Positions 22,655 to 34,436 are shown, counted from the stretch's first letter. The stretch is DNA of 64,000 nt from Erythroxylum novogranatense (GCA_029891385.1 CM057226.1:11339225-11403224), one strand, 5' to 3'. Numbers and translations: made by a program. Notes: generated by a model from the sequence alone, not told the origin.

Positions 22655-23143
22655 GAATCAAATATGTAAAAGACAGGTTTCTAATTTGGTTTCGTGATCG
22701 ACTTCTAATTATTTTCTTCTGGTTTATTCAATAAACTTGATCCCTAGACTTTGAAGGAAACTAGATCCAAATTTTCTATGATTGTCTATCGAGACGTCAA
22801 AGAAGTATCTTAGTTAAAATCAATCCCAACTATCGTGGCTCATGAAGTTAACTAAAATCCATTAAGAATTTTATCTAGTTGGTAATTCCTCTCGCTGATT
22901 TTTCCCTATGTCTAGATCTAAACCTGCAAGTTCCTAATTTTGATTTCCCACTACCGATTTTCACCTTTCAGTTCTTCAACTGATAATTTTGACGCAAATT
23001 ATGTGAGGCCTAACACATAACAAGCACAATAATACGCAAAACAAGAATCAACAGCCACAGATAAATTTTATCGAATAAAATCCAGAACCAAATCATATAG
23101 AAATTCAAAACTACTACCCATCCTTGAAACACGGCAAGAGATA

Positions 23144-24237
23144 CATTAAGTCAAAATGACTTTACATAAAAATGATTTTGATGTATAACAAACAAAGAGA
23201 GACCATATACAAGAAAAACAAAGCAGACGCAGATGCAAATGCAAAGCAGACGCAGACGCAAATGCAAAGCAGACACAGACACAAATGCAAAGCAGACGCA
23301 GACACAAAAGCAAAGCAGACGCAGACGCAAATGCAAAGCGAACCTGAGCACATAAATGCAAAGCGATACTGATTTAAATGCAAAGCGACGCAGACGCAAA
23401 TACAAAGAACATGCACGCAAATGCAAAGCGAATACGAACACAAATGCAAAGCAGACGCAGACGCAAATACAAAGCAGATGTAGACGCAAATGCAAAGCAG
23501 ACGCTAGACGCGCAAATGCAAAGCAGACGCAGACACAAAAGCAAAGCAGACGCAAATATGAAGTAGATGCAGACGAAGTAAAGAAACAGACGCAAGAGTC
23601 AGTTCGAGTTAGTTACAGAACTCAACTGATTAACCGTTTCTTTAAAGATTAAAGATTCAAGATTCAAGAATCAAGAAGCAGTTAGAGACGAAGGCTATAA
23701 ATTCAAGTCTAAGTCGAAAACTGAAAAGCTGCTGATCTTAGAAAAATTACACAAAATGAAAAAGCGATTAAGTGCAAACTAGCTGAGTGCTATCTTACTG
23801 TAACAAAGTGTTCAAATATTTTCTGAAAAGAAAAAGGTGTACAGATAGCCTGCAAAGGCTAAGTGTGAAAGAATACTGGTTGTAGAGACCTGAAGAGGCT
23901 CGTGAAAGAATACTTGTAACGATTGAAGAGATAGTGAAATCTCAGAAGAAACTCGAGGATCGGACGTAGCCCACGGTTTGGGGTGAACCAGATAAACCGC
24001 GTGTCTACCACTCTTACTCTCTATCTCGCTTTTAGTTTCAAATTTTATCATTACTTATCGCTCATATACATAGTATTGAGAAGTTTGATCAATCGGAATA
24101 AATAAAAATTCTGTAAAGATTTTTATTTCTAACAAGTAATTCGAAAAGACTTATAAAGAGGGAATACACAATTCAACCCCTTCTCGTGCATTCTATTATT
24201 GTTTTCACGTCTTTGTATTAACGTGTGATTCACTTCA
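23144..24237 (+). repeat. 5' LTR of the SIRE-like element
   Basis: 1,094 bp. It starts CATTAAGTC where the 3' copy has TGTTAAGTC. It contains the 23-bp minisatellite, then a conserved region with GGACGTAGCCCACGG typical of SIRE LTRs, and ends TTCACTTCA. Confidence 0.85.
23216..23550 (+). repeat. 23-bp minisatellite in the 5' LTR
   Basis: Unit GCAGACGCAGACGCAAATGCAAA and variants, about a dozen units, more degenerate than the 3' LTR copy. Long minus-strand open frames here are a by-product of the repeat. Confidence 0.85.
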
Positions 24238-24239
24238 AT

Positions 24240-24250
24240 TGGTATCGAGC
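24240..24250 (+). other. primer binding site, tRNA-iMet type (one base short)
   Basis: TGGTATCGAGC, three bases after the 5' LTR. The usual TGGTATCAGAGC has one more A. Confidence 0.7.
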
Positions 24251-25318
24251 AAGGTATCCAAGAATCACTTTGGCGAAGTGTGGATTAAAGATAATGGCGA
24301 GTCACATGTATACATCGTTGAAGGAGCCTCATCACTAGACCTCCAAAGATTCAACGGAGAAGACTATCACTACTGGAAAGATAGGATGCAGTTATTCATC
24401 GAATCTACTCATGTTGACCTTTGGGACGTTATAGAGAACGGACCTTACACACCTGTAGATGAAGAAGGCAATTCTATTCCACAGAACAGATGGGCGGCTG
24501 ATCAGAAAGCAAGAATACAATTAAATTCAAAGGCAAAATTTTTCTTGACATGTGCCCTAAGCAGGAGCGAGTATGACAAAGTGCACGGTTGTGACACTGC
24601 AAAAGAGATGTGGGACACATTGTCTATTGCTCACGAAGGCACAAGCCAAGTTAAAGAATCCAAGATAAGTATTCTTGTGCATCAATATGAACTTTTCAGG
24701 ATGGAAGATGAAGAATCTATTGATCAAATGTTTGGAAGATTTCAAACAATTTTCAATGGATTGAAAGCTCTTGGAAGGACATACAACAATCAAGATCATG
24801 TTCGAAAGATTCTAAGAAGTCTTCCTAAGAGATGGAGACCTAAAGTTACTGCAGTGCAAGAAGCCAAAGACTTGAGCGTGTTAAAGCTGGATGAGTTGCT
24901 GGGATCCTTAAAGAATCATGAAGTAGAACTCAGCGCTGAAGACAAGCCCAAGCGAGATAAGTCAATAGCACTGAAGGCCGAACAAAAGAATCATAAGACT
25001 CAGAGAAGGAGGAAGTCATCAAAAGCGTTGAAAATTGAAGAATCAAAGGGTGACAACTCCAGCCAATCCGAATCAGACTCAAGTGATGAAGATGACGAAT
25101 TATCTTTCATTTCCAGAAAGATAAGACGCATGTGGAAGAAAAAGCCCAGAGGGAACCAGACATTCAGAAAGAATGGGAAAGATGAAGCTAAACCAGAGAA
25201 GTCTTCTATCATTTGCTACGAGTGCAACCAGCCTGGACACTATAAGTCCGAATGTCCTACTCTCAAGAAGAAACCAAAGAAGAGTAGAGAAGGCAAGAAA
25301 AGCATGATGGCAACATGA
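24251..25318 (+). pseudogene. gag of the SIRE-like element
   Basis: Open from the primer site to TGA 25316-25318, about 355 residues, but with no ATG near its start, so the original start codon seems lost. It contains RFNGEDYHYWKDRMQLFI, the copia gag core (TAKEMWDTLSIAHEGTSQVKESK), the DHVRKILRSLPKRWRPKVTAV segment, an acidic/Ser-rich linker and a CCHC knuckle (CYECNQPGHYKSEC) near the C-terminus. It would package element RNA. It is the best preserved gag in the window. Confidence 0.85.
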
Positions 25319-26420
25319 GAGGACTTAGATTCATCTGAATCGACATCTGTGCTCCGAAGTCATCGAACATGCAAACATTTGCCTAATGGCCGAGGAAGAT
25401 AGTGATGAGGAGGTAAAATCAGATTATGATAATTTGCATGATGCCTATTCGTAATTGTTAGAAGATTCTCATGCTATTCTCAAACAAGACAAGTGTTAAA
25501 GAAGAAGTATGTAGAAAATATTAGACATACCGAGGTAATAGAGAGAAAATGTTTGTTTAAAGAAACAATTAGAAGATAAAAAGAAAATTATAGATGATCG
25601 AAGAGATTAATCAACTTAAACTAAGGATTAAGAATTTATCATTGATTTAGCTACTTTCACGAAAGTACAAAGAAAATGAATGAGATGCTTGAAAATGTAG
25701 ACATCCAAGTGATAAGATGGATTAAGGTTTACAGGAAACAAGATTTAGTCTCGTAAAAAATCATCATTCAAAAAGAAGATATAGGATGATTCATTTTAAT
25801 CAACATTCTAATAATATGCATCATAGATCACATCATATGCATACTACTAATCATAAAGGACCCAAGAAAATTTGGGTACCAAGAAATAAAATAGTTTCTA
25901 CTGCAGATATCCTTCCTTGGAAGATACGACAAGCACCATTGGTATTTTAGGCGGTGGATGCTCGCGACACATGACGGGAAGAAGGTATATGTTCCTAGAC
26001 CTTGAAGATAAGAAGGAGGATCAAGAACTTTCGGAGACAACCAGCAGGCAAAATTATTAGAATCGGAAAATAGGTAAAGATTCCTTTGCATGCATAAATA
26101 ATGTAACGCTTGTTGATGGTCTAAAGCATAACTTGATTAGCGCCACCAATTGTGTGATTCGGTTTCACAGTTACATTCAATCAAAATCTTTGCGAAGTCG
26201 AAACAAAGATGGGTCTATACTTTTCTCGCCAAGAGAAGAAACAACCTTTACAAAATCAATTTAGAAGATTTTCAAAACAAAATATTTCATGTTTTCTATC
26301 TTACAAGAAGAAAGACTAATCTGGCATAAAAAGCTAGGTCATGTCTCTTTGAAACATATTTCAAAATTGGTAAAACATGATTTGGTAAGAGGTTTGCCAA
26401 AATAAGTTTTGACAAAGAAC
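25319..26420 (+). pseudogene. protease and pre-integrase region of the SIRE-like element
   Basis: Heavily shifted. A GGCSRHMTG segment at about 25955-25985 matches the copia protease active site, with the catalytic Asp codon damaged. At 26305-26400 a frame reads LIWHKKLGHVSLKHISKL, the GAG-pre-integrase zinc-finger region. No long open frame remains. Confidence 0.65.
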
Positions 26421-26436
26421 TTTCTGTGAAAATTGT

Positions 26437-27025
26437 TTGAAAGGAAAACAAGTTAAAACCTCTTTCTCTTCTAAAAGTTTTGTAACCTCATCAAGACCTT
26501 TAGAAGCTGTTACATATGGATTTATTTGGTCCAACAAGGACATTAAGTCTTGGCGAAAGAAATATAGACTCGCCATTGTTGATGACTTTACTCGATTTTG
26601 TTGGATATTGTTTTTATCACATAAAGATGAGTCTTTTAAGTGCTTTAGAATCTTATCCAGAAAGTTACAGAATGAAAAGGAATGTCCATAGCAAGATCGG
26701 GAGTGACCATGGTGGAGAATTTGAAAATGAGAAGTTTAGAGTATCTTGTGAGGAGAATGGAATTTCCCACAACTTCTCAGCCCAACAAAATGGAGTTGTT
26801 GAAAGAAACAATAGGACAATTCAAGAGATGGCAAGGACAATGCTATGTGAGACGAATCTTCCTAAGTATTTCTGGGCAGAAGCTGTGAATACAGCATGCT
26901 ATATTCAGAACAGGATCATGTTGCGACCTATGTTGAAGAAGACTCCTTACGAGTTATGGAATGGAAGAAGACCAAGCATATCTTACTTTCATCCATTTGG
27001 GTGCAAATGTTCCATTCGAATCTGA
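26437..27025 (+). pseudogene. integrase core of the SIRE-like element
   Basis: Two overlapping frames together carry the integrase catalytic domain: VDDFTRFCWI (first Asp) near 26580, then SDHGGEFEN (second Asp) near 26700, FSAQQNGVVERNNRT (catalytic Glu) near 26800 and WAEAVNTACYIQNR near 26880. At least one frameshift lies between 26580 and 26690. In an intact element it joins the cDNA to chromosomal DNA. Confidence 0.8.
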
Positions 27026-27429
27026 AAGAGTCTGTTGGATAAATTGATTCAAGACCTATCCAGAATCTTCCTAGGCTACTCATTATCGCCTAAAGCGTTT
27101 GAGTTTACAACTTGACTTCAAAGACTGTTCAAGAGACGATCCATGTCAAGTTTGATGATAATTCTCAACCCCATAAGGAAGATGACGTGGAGAATGAAGG
27201 TCCTTCAAAGAACTTAGATGATACCTCGTAAACTCCCTCGCCGACACTCATGAGAACAAGATTGAAGATATTCCGAAACTATAGAACTAAGACGAAATTG
27301 AGATATAAAAGTTCTCATCCGAAGAACTAGTTATCGGTGACACCTCGAAGGAGTTAGACAAGGTCCGATTCGTAAGAGAAGCTAATGTAGCCTTTATCTC
27401 CAAGTAGAGCCTAAGAAGGTTGAGGAAGC

Positions 27430-28310
27430 TCTTCAAGACGAAGCGTGGGTGTTAGTCATGCAAGAGGAGCTGAATCAATTTACTAGAAATAGCGTCCGTC
27501 CTTAGTCCCAAAACCTTTAAGAAATCCATTATTAGAACCAGATGGGTTTTCAAGAATAAGTTAGACTTAATCGGTAGGGTGAGTCGTAATAAGGCTAGAT
27601 TAGTAGCACAAGGCTATAATCGAAGAAGGAATAGACTATAATGAAACATATGCTCCAAATGGCGAGACTTGAAGCTATAAAGATTTTGTTAGCATATGCG
27701 ATCTGTCATGATATAAAGTTGTTTCAGATGGATGTTAAGAGTGCATTTCTGAATGGTTTTATAGATGAAGAGGTGTATGTGAAACAACCACCTGGCTTTG
27801 AAGATGTTAAAAAACCAGACTATGTCTATAGACTTCACAAAGCCTTATACGGTCTGAAGCAAGCTCCTAGAGCTTGGTATGATCGTCTGAGTACCTTCCT
27901 AATAGAGAATGGTTTCAGTAGAGGTCAAGTTGATAAGACGCTCTTTAGAAAGAATTTTTAGAATGATTTTATCTTAGTACAGATCTACGTTGATGATATC
28001 ATTTTTGGTGCTACTTCAAAAGAGTTGTGTTTAAAGTTTGAGAGCTTAATGAAGAAAGAATTTGAAATGAGTATGATGGGAAGTTAAAGTTCTTTCTTGG
28101 GTTGCAAGTTGCTGCATCAAGAGAAGATCTTCATTCATCAACAAAAGTATGTGAAAGAGTTGTTGAATAAGTTTGATATGAATAATGTGAAGCCTATGGC
28201 AACTCCGATGCATCCTTCAAACCTTTTGTCGAAAGACGAACTTGGTAAGAAGGTGGATCAAACCCTATATAGAGGGATGATCGGCTTTATTGTATCTTCA
28301 TGACAAGTAG
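27430..28310 (+). pseudogene. reverse transcriptase of the SIRE-like element
   Basis: Broken up to 27640, then open at 27641-27961 with FQMDVKSAFLNGFIDEEVYVKQPPGF and LYGLKQAPRAWYDRLS. A TAG at 27959 precedes an intact YVDD catalytic loop near 27988. It continues with LLNKFDMNNVKPMATPM up to about 28300. Stops and one shift around 28085 inactivate it. Confidence 0.85.
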
Positions 28311-28928
28311 ACTCGATATTACGCTCAGGTGTATGCTTGTGTGTAAGATTTCAAGCCGATCCTAGAGAGTCTCATTTTATTGTTGTTAAAAGAATTTTGA
28401 GATATCTCGCAGGTACTACTGATCTTTGCTTAATGTTTGAGAAAGGTAAAGATTTCAGGTTAATTGGATATTGCGATGCGGACTATGCCGAGATGTAATC
28501 GAAAGAAAAGCATAAGTGGAGGATGTCATTTTCTGAGGAAATCTAGTCTCTGGTCAAGCAAGAGACAAAGCTCAATTGCTCTATCAACCGTGAAGGTATA
28601 TATATGTCCGCCGAAGTTGTCGCTCACAGACGCTGTGGATCAAGTATCGACTTGAAGACTATTCATTAAAGAGGAGGAGATTCCAATTTATTGCGACAAT
28701 ACCAGAATAAATCTATCAAAGAATCCAATTCAGCATTCCAGAGTGAAGCATATAGAAGTCAGACATCATTTCTTGAGAGATTATGTTCAGAGGAAAATGG
28801 TGCTTCTACAGTTTGTTGAAACAGAACTTCAGTGGGCAGACATCTTCACTAAACCACTAAGTGAAGAACGGTTTCAGAAGATAAGACGTAATCTTAACAT
28901 GGTGATGTTAAATGAGCAGTCAGGCTAA
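28310..28928 (+). pseudogene. RNase H of the SIRE-like element
   Basis: Shifted pieces of the copia RNase H: the GYCDADYA region near 28470, VALS-like sequence near 28580, and the C-terminus at 28743-28928 (KHIEVRHHFLRDYVQRKM, then WADIFTKPLSEERF). It ends at TAA 28926. Confidence 0.75.
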
Positions 28929-29192
28929 AGTAACGTGGAAACTAACGGCGTTAATTACATTGAGTTACAGCTGGTAACTTCTCCACAAGAAAGATTTTTG
29001 GAGGGAAAAATCTGATAATCTCGAGGTTCTTAATGATTCTAGAACCCACCGGACCATAACCCTATATGTAGACTGAAGATGAAATTATAGCAGTCTTTTC
29101 ATCATCTCCTGACGATTCATTTCTGCTTTACCAATTCTCTCAAAAACATTTCGCTCAAAAAGTTCTCCATAAGATATTTTTCACTCTATACA

Positions 29193-30197
29193 ATGGAAGC
29201 AGCCATGGTTTATGGAAGACTTGTGGACTTTGAGTCACTAAGAAGAGACGGCATGGATGTAGAACCAGAAATCATAAGAGCTGGTTGGAAGAACTTCTTT
29301 CAGATACAAGAACCAGTCTATACGAATGAAGTATATGAGTTCTGGAAGAACGCTCGTCTGATAGATAACACCATTGTATCCTCTCGTAGAGAGAATATCA
29401 TTCTTGTCACAAAGGATTTGATAAAGAAGGTGACCGACTGTCCATCAGTTGGTGAGAAATTGTCTACCAAGGCCGGATGGATGACCTCAGTCGGAATGAA
29501 AGAAGAAGATATCAAGAGGCAACTATATGTCACAAATAACTCAAGGGAGAGGAAGACATCAAATTTGATTCCGAAGGCTAGGGTGCTTCACGCAATTTTG
29601 TTTAATTGCATTCTACCCAGAGTCGGTTCAAGACATTTAGTGACCACTCTGGATGAACAATGTTTGTTCTACCTATTGAATCGAAGCCCCATAGATTTAC
29701 CCTTCTTAATCTTTAACTATATGGTTAAGGGGTTAAAGGAAACTACCAGTTATCCTTATGGTATGATTTTGACGAGGATTTTTAAGGAATCCAGTATTCG
29801 TCTGCACCACGGTATAAGACAAACTGTTCCTGTGAAGAGCAAGATCGATGCACACATGATACGGCGAATGGGTCTGAACACAGTAGACAAAGACCAAGCC
29901 GACTCTTCAAGGAAGTCAAGAACTGAGGGGGAGCGTGTATTGAAGAAGACTCCTGTCTCAAGTTCTCAATCTCCAGTGAGTATCAAATCACCTACTGCTG
30001 AACTAAGGAGAGTGCTAGGTAGACCTCTCATGAAAATGGCGAGTCCTCTTTTCAAAGAAAGCCAATCTCAGAGGACAAAACAAAGTGCGCCAAAGAGACA
30101 AGGAGAAAGTCTTTTGAACGAAGTTGTGAAGAAAGCAAAGAGATCACCAAGAATTAGGACTCTGAGGCAACAGGAAGAAAAGATTGCGAGAATGTAA
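29193..30197 (+). CDS. extra ORF in the env position of the SIRE-like element (334 aa)
   Basis: The longest unbroken frame in this element: ATG 29193 to TAA 30195-30197. It lies after RNase H and before the 3' LTR. The N-terminal 220 residues (YGRLVDFESLRRDGMDVEPEI onwards) resemble the 'putative plant transposon protein' domain found downstream of pol in SIRE-type elements. The C-terminal 110 residues are basic and Ser/Pro-rich. No signal peptide or membrane segment is evident, so an envelope role is not supported. The family frame probably continued, as relics follow to 31542. Function unknown. Whether it is still expressed cannot be told from sequence. Confidence 0.6.
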   Translation: MEAAMVYGRLVDFESLRRDGMDVEPEIIRAGWKNFFQIQEPVYTNEVYEFWKNARLIDNTIVSSRRENIILVTKDLIKKVTDCPSVGEKLSTKAGWMTSVGMKEEDIKRQLYVTNNSRERKTSNLIPKARVLHAILFNCILPRVGSRHLVTTLDEQCLFYLLNRSPIDLPFLIFNYMVKGLKETTSYPYGMILTRIFKESSIRLHHGIRQTVPVKSKIDAHMIRRMGLNTVDKDQADSSRKSRTEGERVLKKTPVSSSQSPVSIKSPTAELRRVLGRPLMKMASPLFKESQSQRTKQSAPKRQGESLLNEVVKKAKRSPRIRTLRQQEEKIARM

Positions 30198-31542
30198 TCG
30201 AGAAGAAACTTCTAAATCTTGTGCACCCAGAGCTACAAGATCCTTAGTCTCTATTCTGGAAGAAGATACGGCCAGAAAATCCAAAGAGACTGAGAGGAAG
30301 AGAAAACCAACATCTGAGAAAAGAAAATCTCCAACGAAGAAATCAAGAAACTAATCAAGCAGAGAAAAGACTAAGAAGTTTAGTAGAAAGAAGATCATTT
30401 CAATCGCCGAGGACGTTAGTCAACGTAAAGAAACTATTAATACTGTTCAAGTAGAAAATGAAGTCGAAAGCGCTTACGCTCAAGATACCCCTATTGTTCA
30501 ACAAGAAGAAGAACCAGCTAAAGAAAGCACGGTTCAGGAAACACCTGTTGCTCAACAGGAGGAGCCAGTAGATGAGAGCCCGGTTCAGATGACTCCTAAT
30601 GAAGCACATCAAGAAGCAACAGCAGTATCAGATTCGGAGGATGATAAACCGTGTCTAATGGTATACAACTACCATAATTTTTTTAGGAAACAGAAGTTGA
30701 AGATCAAAGTGGTGGAAGTAGTTACCAGATAGAAGACTGCTATTGCAATCGGTGTTCAACCAGTGAAGAAGATAGTAGCTGTGGTACAACCTATGTTGAT
30801 TAATCATAACACATGGGAGTTACTCAAAGAAGACGAAAAGATCTTCTATGATACTTTGGGATTTGCTGCTACTATGTCATATCCTACAAAACGTCCCTGC
30901 CATCCGTGTACTATTTTCCCAATCACTAAAAATACAGAGATAATGGTTGCACCAGATATACAGCCAAGATTCCCAAAAGATTTTACCAGGGGGAAATCAA
31001 AATTATATCCTGAAGATGATGCTAGTGATGATCTGTCCGCAGATCAAATTGCGTAAGAGGTGCGAAAAATTGATGAAGCAAGCATGCGCCGCACGTAAGT
31101 CGATAAAGTGAAATTGCAATCATACTAATAGTGAGGAAGACCGTCCAAAGAGGGGAAGAATAAGAACAGAATATTTATCGAGTTCCTCATTCAGACAGTT
31201 CTTCAGATAGCCCTTTGTCTAATACATCGCCTATGAAGCACAAGCTTCACCTCGTAAGGAAGACAGCTTGATGTCGCCGCTCCTTTTGATTTAGATCTTC
31301 CGAAGTTGAAACGCTCATTCGCCCACCTACCTTTGAGATCAATGAAGACTACATCCCATCCTCTCGATGCTTACACTACTTCAATTCCTTTCGCCTCCAT
31401 CGCCAGAAGTTGATCAAGCCTCTTCGTCGGTTGATCCACCAGATGAAGTTAGCAGATTACGAGGTGAACTCAATGACATGAAGGAGACGGTGAATGATCT
31501 GAGAAAGATGATAGCAGAACTGCTGAAGACCCAGAATCGTTA
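30198..31542 (+). pseudogene. decayed C-terminal part of the extra ORF
   Basis: Lys/Glu-rich, shifted frames follow the 334-residue ORF. 30763-31056 encodes 97 residues open (WELLKEDEKIFYDTLGFAAT). A coiled-coil-like end (LNDMKETVNDLRKMIAELLKTQNR) stops at about 31540. The pattern is that of one longer protein that has lost its frame. Confidence 0.5.
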
Positions 31543-31740
31543 ATCATTTTTTATTATAACAAATAGGGGTAGAGCAGGAAAAGAAGATAATCAACATAAA
31601 AGGAGAGGATGTTCAGACAAAGAAGGTGTGACCACAACAGACGAAGAAAGGAAGAAGATAAGTTTTTTTTTCTACTTTGCAAAATCTATAAATTTACTTT
31701 GTTCTGTTTTCTTTTCTTGTATGTAATTTGTTATATTCAA

Positions 31741-31750
31741 AAAGGGGGAG
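31741..31750 (+). other. polypurine tract of the SIRE-like element
   Basis: AAAGGGGGAG two bases before the 3' LTR start TGTTAAG at 31753. Confidence 0.75.
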
Positions 31751-31752
31751 AT

Positions 31753-32804
31753 TGTTAAGTCAAAATGACTTTACATAAAAATTGATTTTGATGTATAATA
31801 AACAAAGAGAGACCATATACAAGAAAAACAAAGCAGACGCAGACGCAAATGCAAAGCAGACGCAGACGCAAATGCAAAGCAGACGCAGACGCAAATGCAA
31901 AGCAGACGCAGACACAAAAGCAAAGCAGACGCAGACGCAGACGCAAATGCAAAGCAGACGCAGACGCAAATGCAAAGCAGACACAGACGTAAATGCAAAG
32001 CAGACGCAGACGCAAATGCAAAGCAGACGCAGACGCAAATACAAAGCAGACGCAGACGCAAATGCAAAGCAGACGCAGACGCAAATGCAAAGCAGACGCA
32101 GACACAAAAGCAAAGCAGACGCAAATATGAAGCAGATGCAGACGAAGTAAAGAAACAGACGCAAGAGTCAGTTCGAGTTAGTTACAGAACTCAACTGATT
32201 AACCGTTTCTTTAAAGATTAAAGATTCAAGATTCAAGAATCAAGAAGCAGTTAGAGACGAAGGCTATAAATTCAAGTCGAAGTCGAAACTGAAAAGCCAC
32301 CGATCTTAGAAAAATTACACAAAGTGAAAAAACGATTAAGTGCAAACTAGCCGAAAGTGCCATCTCATCAGAATAAAGTGTTCAAATATTTTTCGAAAAG
32401 AAAAGGTGTACAGATAGCTCGCAGAGGCTAAGTGTGAAAGAATACTGGTTGTAGAGACCTGAAGAGGCTCGTGAAAGAATACTTGTAACGATTGAAGAGA
32501 TAGTGAAATCTCATAAGAAACTCTGAGGACTGGACGTAGCCCACGGTTTGGGGTGAACCAGATAAACCGCGTGTCTACCACTCTTACTCTCTATCTCGCT
32601 TTTAGTTTCAAATTTTATCATTACTTCGCTCATATACATAGTATTGAGAAGTTTGATCAATCGGAATAAATAAAAATTCAGTAAAGATTTTTATTTCTAA
32701 CAAGTAATTCGAAAAGACTTATAAAGAGGGAATACACAATTCAACCCCCTTCTCGTGCATTCTATTATTGTTTTCTAAGTCAGATTAACGTGTGATTCAC
32801 TTCA
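31753..32804 (+). repeat. 3' LTR of the SIRE-like element
   Basis: 1,052 bp, partner of 23144-24237. It contains a more regular version of the 23-bp minisatellite at 31828-32130. Confidence 0.85.
31828..32130 (+). repeat. 23-bp minisatellite in the 3' LTR
   Basis: About 12-13 units of GCAGACGCAGACGCAAATGCAAA, more uniform than in the 5' LTR. Since 23 is not a multiple of three, each unit shifts frame, yet all three minus-strand frames stay open because the unit has no stop on that strand. Confidence 0.9.
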
Positions 32805-34090
32805 AGATCTACTCAATCATGTTCATGTTCAACTAAATAAATATTAAATAAAGAAAATAAACATTAAAAGAGTAGAAAAGAAAGCAAAACTCTGGAGAGT
32901 CTTGGAGCTCATCGCTTGCGCTCATGCGTGGTCTTGTCGTCCTCCCGCTTATGGTCATTTTTCTGGTCCTTTGACCACACCTGCGTAGCTCTTTTTCCGC
33001 CTTGCTACCTTCTTTATTCACACCAACCTCTCCTTTTATCTTTCCAACTCTTTTTCGCTTTGGCATGGCCCTCCTCAAATGCGCCTCCGGTGGTGTCTTT
33101 GGCATGGTGCATTGTTTTGGTGGGTTACTCTCTCTGCACTTTCAAAGAAATTGCCTCCACTGCTTCCACGTTGCTTCACTCTTCACACCACCGCCGCTTC
33201 ACGATCCTCATTCAATGTCCACTACGCTTTGGTGTAACGTCCCGGCTGAATGTAGAGTCCTAGATTTTTTTAATTAAATGGAGCCCCTAGCAATTTTTCT
33301 TTCATTGCCTTCTTCGGAGTGTCGGCGTGGTGTGCTCTGGTGGGTCTCTCCTCTAGCCCCCACTCACGTTATTTTCTCCTCTTTTTAGTTCACGCCCCGC
33401 CCCCTGCTCACGCACAACCCTCCTCTCCGTCACTCCTCATTTTATTTAAATCCTCTCCTATGTAGTGCGTTCTCCAGCTGGTCAGCATGGGCATCCTTCC
33501 ATCTGTTGTTTGGTCTCCTTTGGTTGTCGATTAATGCTCCATGCTTCCTCTCTTCTGTGTTTCCACATTTGCCTTCCCAGCAGCTGTGGCCAACCCTCAT
33601 GCTTTCTCTTTTCTTGTGTAATGTTGAGGGCTTTGCAGTCGATGTAACGTTGGTGCCTCCTCCGCCTTTTTTTTTCTTTGTCAACGTTATCTCCACTTAT
33701 TTGTTTTCTCTGCTTTGGTGGTCTCCTCACTTTTGTCCACGCCCCCATTGTAGATGTTTGCGTTTCTTTTATCTAACCTTGGTGTGTTGTGGTGGTCCCT
33801 CCTTTTCTCAACTTGGTCTTCTTTTTTTTATTTAATTCCTCTCCTTTTCACGTTGATGTCTGCCTCTTGGTGTCCTTTAGCTGGTATTACATTAGAGTCG
33901 CTCTCCCCTCTCTTGCATTATTTCTGGTAGTTTTTGTAAGTGTCGTGTGTCCCCTCCCCCTAAATGCCTCTACTAAATGCGTTTTGGACTTTCTTTCTGG
34001 CACCAAACAGCAATCCTAACATGAGCATTCCCAATAAAATTTTATGTCTTTTTCAATCAAAGTCATATAAGTGCATATTCAAAGGGAACT
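32805..34090 (-). repeat. C/T-rich remainder of the split Athila-like LTR
   Basis: Resumes the host LTR after the SIRE-like element. 32900-33980 is C/T-rich with recurring CACGTT, CTCCAC and TGGTCTCC words, which are the reverse complements of the words in the minisatellite of the LTR at 42-2233. The open frames here show no recognisable protein and look like products of base composition. Confidence 0.45.
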
Positions 34091-34436
34091 AAACAAATTA
34101 GTGGGTAAAATATGTATAAAACCCAATAATTAATCCAAGAATTAAGGGGAACATGCCACCCATTTCAATGATAAAAATGCCTTCAACATGATACACAAAA
34201 TTTAATGTAAAAAATTCCTTAACAAATATGAACAAAACTATAGCAAGAATGTAAAACTTTCTACTATAAAAACAAAGATTACAAGAGAAAGTTCTCACAA
34301 TTCACAAAGAAGAATTAATATACGAGGTTATGGGAACAAAATTTTGGGATATTTAAAACCTTAAGCATATGTCTCTTTATATAGCTTCAAATGAAGCTTA
34401 TACTCTCACCCACTTCTGATATGGGATAGAAAACCA
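34090..34436 (-). repeat. left LTR of the outer copia element, resumed part
   Basis: 34230-34436 matches 40135-40325 (TTTCTACTATAAAAA, then TATATAGCTTCAAATGAAGC and CTCACC). Together with 13205-13269 it makes up the 3' LTR of the minus-strand copia element. It appears longer than the right LTR, which may carry a deletion. Confidence 0.65.

Larger units (their letters stand above)
23144..32804 (+). mobile_element. SIRE/Maximus-like Ty1/copia element with extra env-position ORF
   Basis: LTRs 23144-24237 and 31753-32804 share promoter-distal sequence and a 23-bp minisatellite and end CACTTCA. A primer site for tRNA-iMet follows the 5' LTR, and AAAGGGGGAG precedes the 3' LTR. The order gag, protease, integrase, RT, RNase H, extra ORF is that of SIRE-lineage copia elements. 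Target duplication is AGATA at 23139-23143 and AGATC at 32805-32809 (4 of 5). It lies inside the Athila-like LTR, whose sequence resumes at 32805. Confidence 0.85.
13270..34090 (-). mobile_element. Athila-like LTR (probably solo), split by two later insertions
   Basis: The own sequence is 13270-13536, 22655-23143 and 32805 to about 34090, roughly 2 kb in total, close to the LTR length of the element at 42-8806. Read on the minus strand, its end near 13330-13270 has the CCCTGTGGACGATA...TACTACTTG...GCGGAA pattern of Athila-like LTR 3' ends. The start TGATATGATG at 13270 follows the interrupted copia LTR directly. The right boundary lies between 34015 and 34110 and could not be fixed; no clean TSD was found. 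Confidence 0.5.

Noticed and set aside
23146..23652. Long frames on both strands in the SIRE LTR, Cys/Leu-rich on one and Lys/Gln-rich on the other
   Set aside because: They are artefacts of the 23-bp repeat, open in several frames at once; also at 31755-32221.
33002..34019. Overlapping plus-strand frames of 60-115 codons, hydrophobic and Cys-rich
   Set aside because: C/T-rich LTR sequence read as Phe/Leu/Ser; no recognisable protein and frames overlap on both strands.
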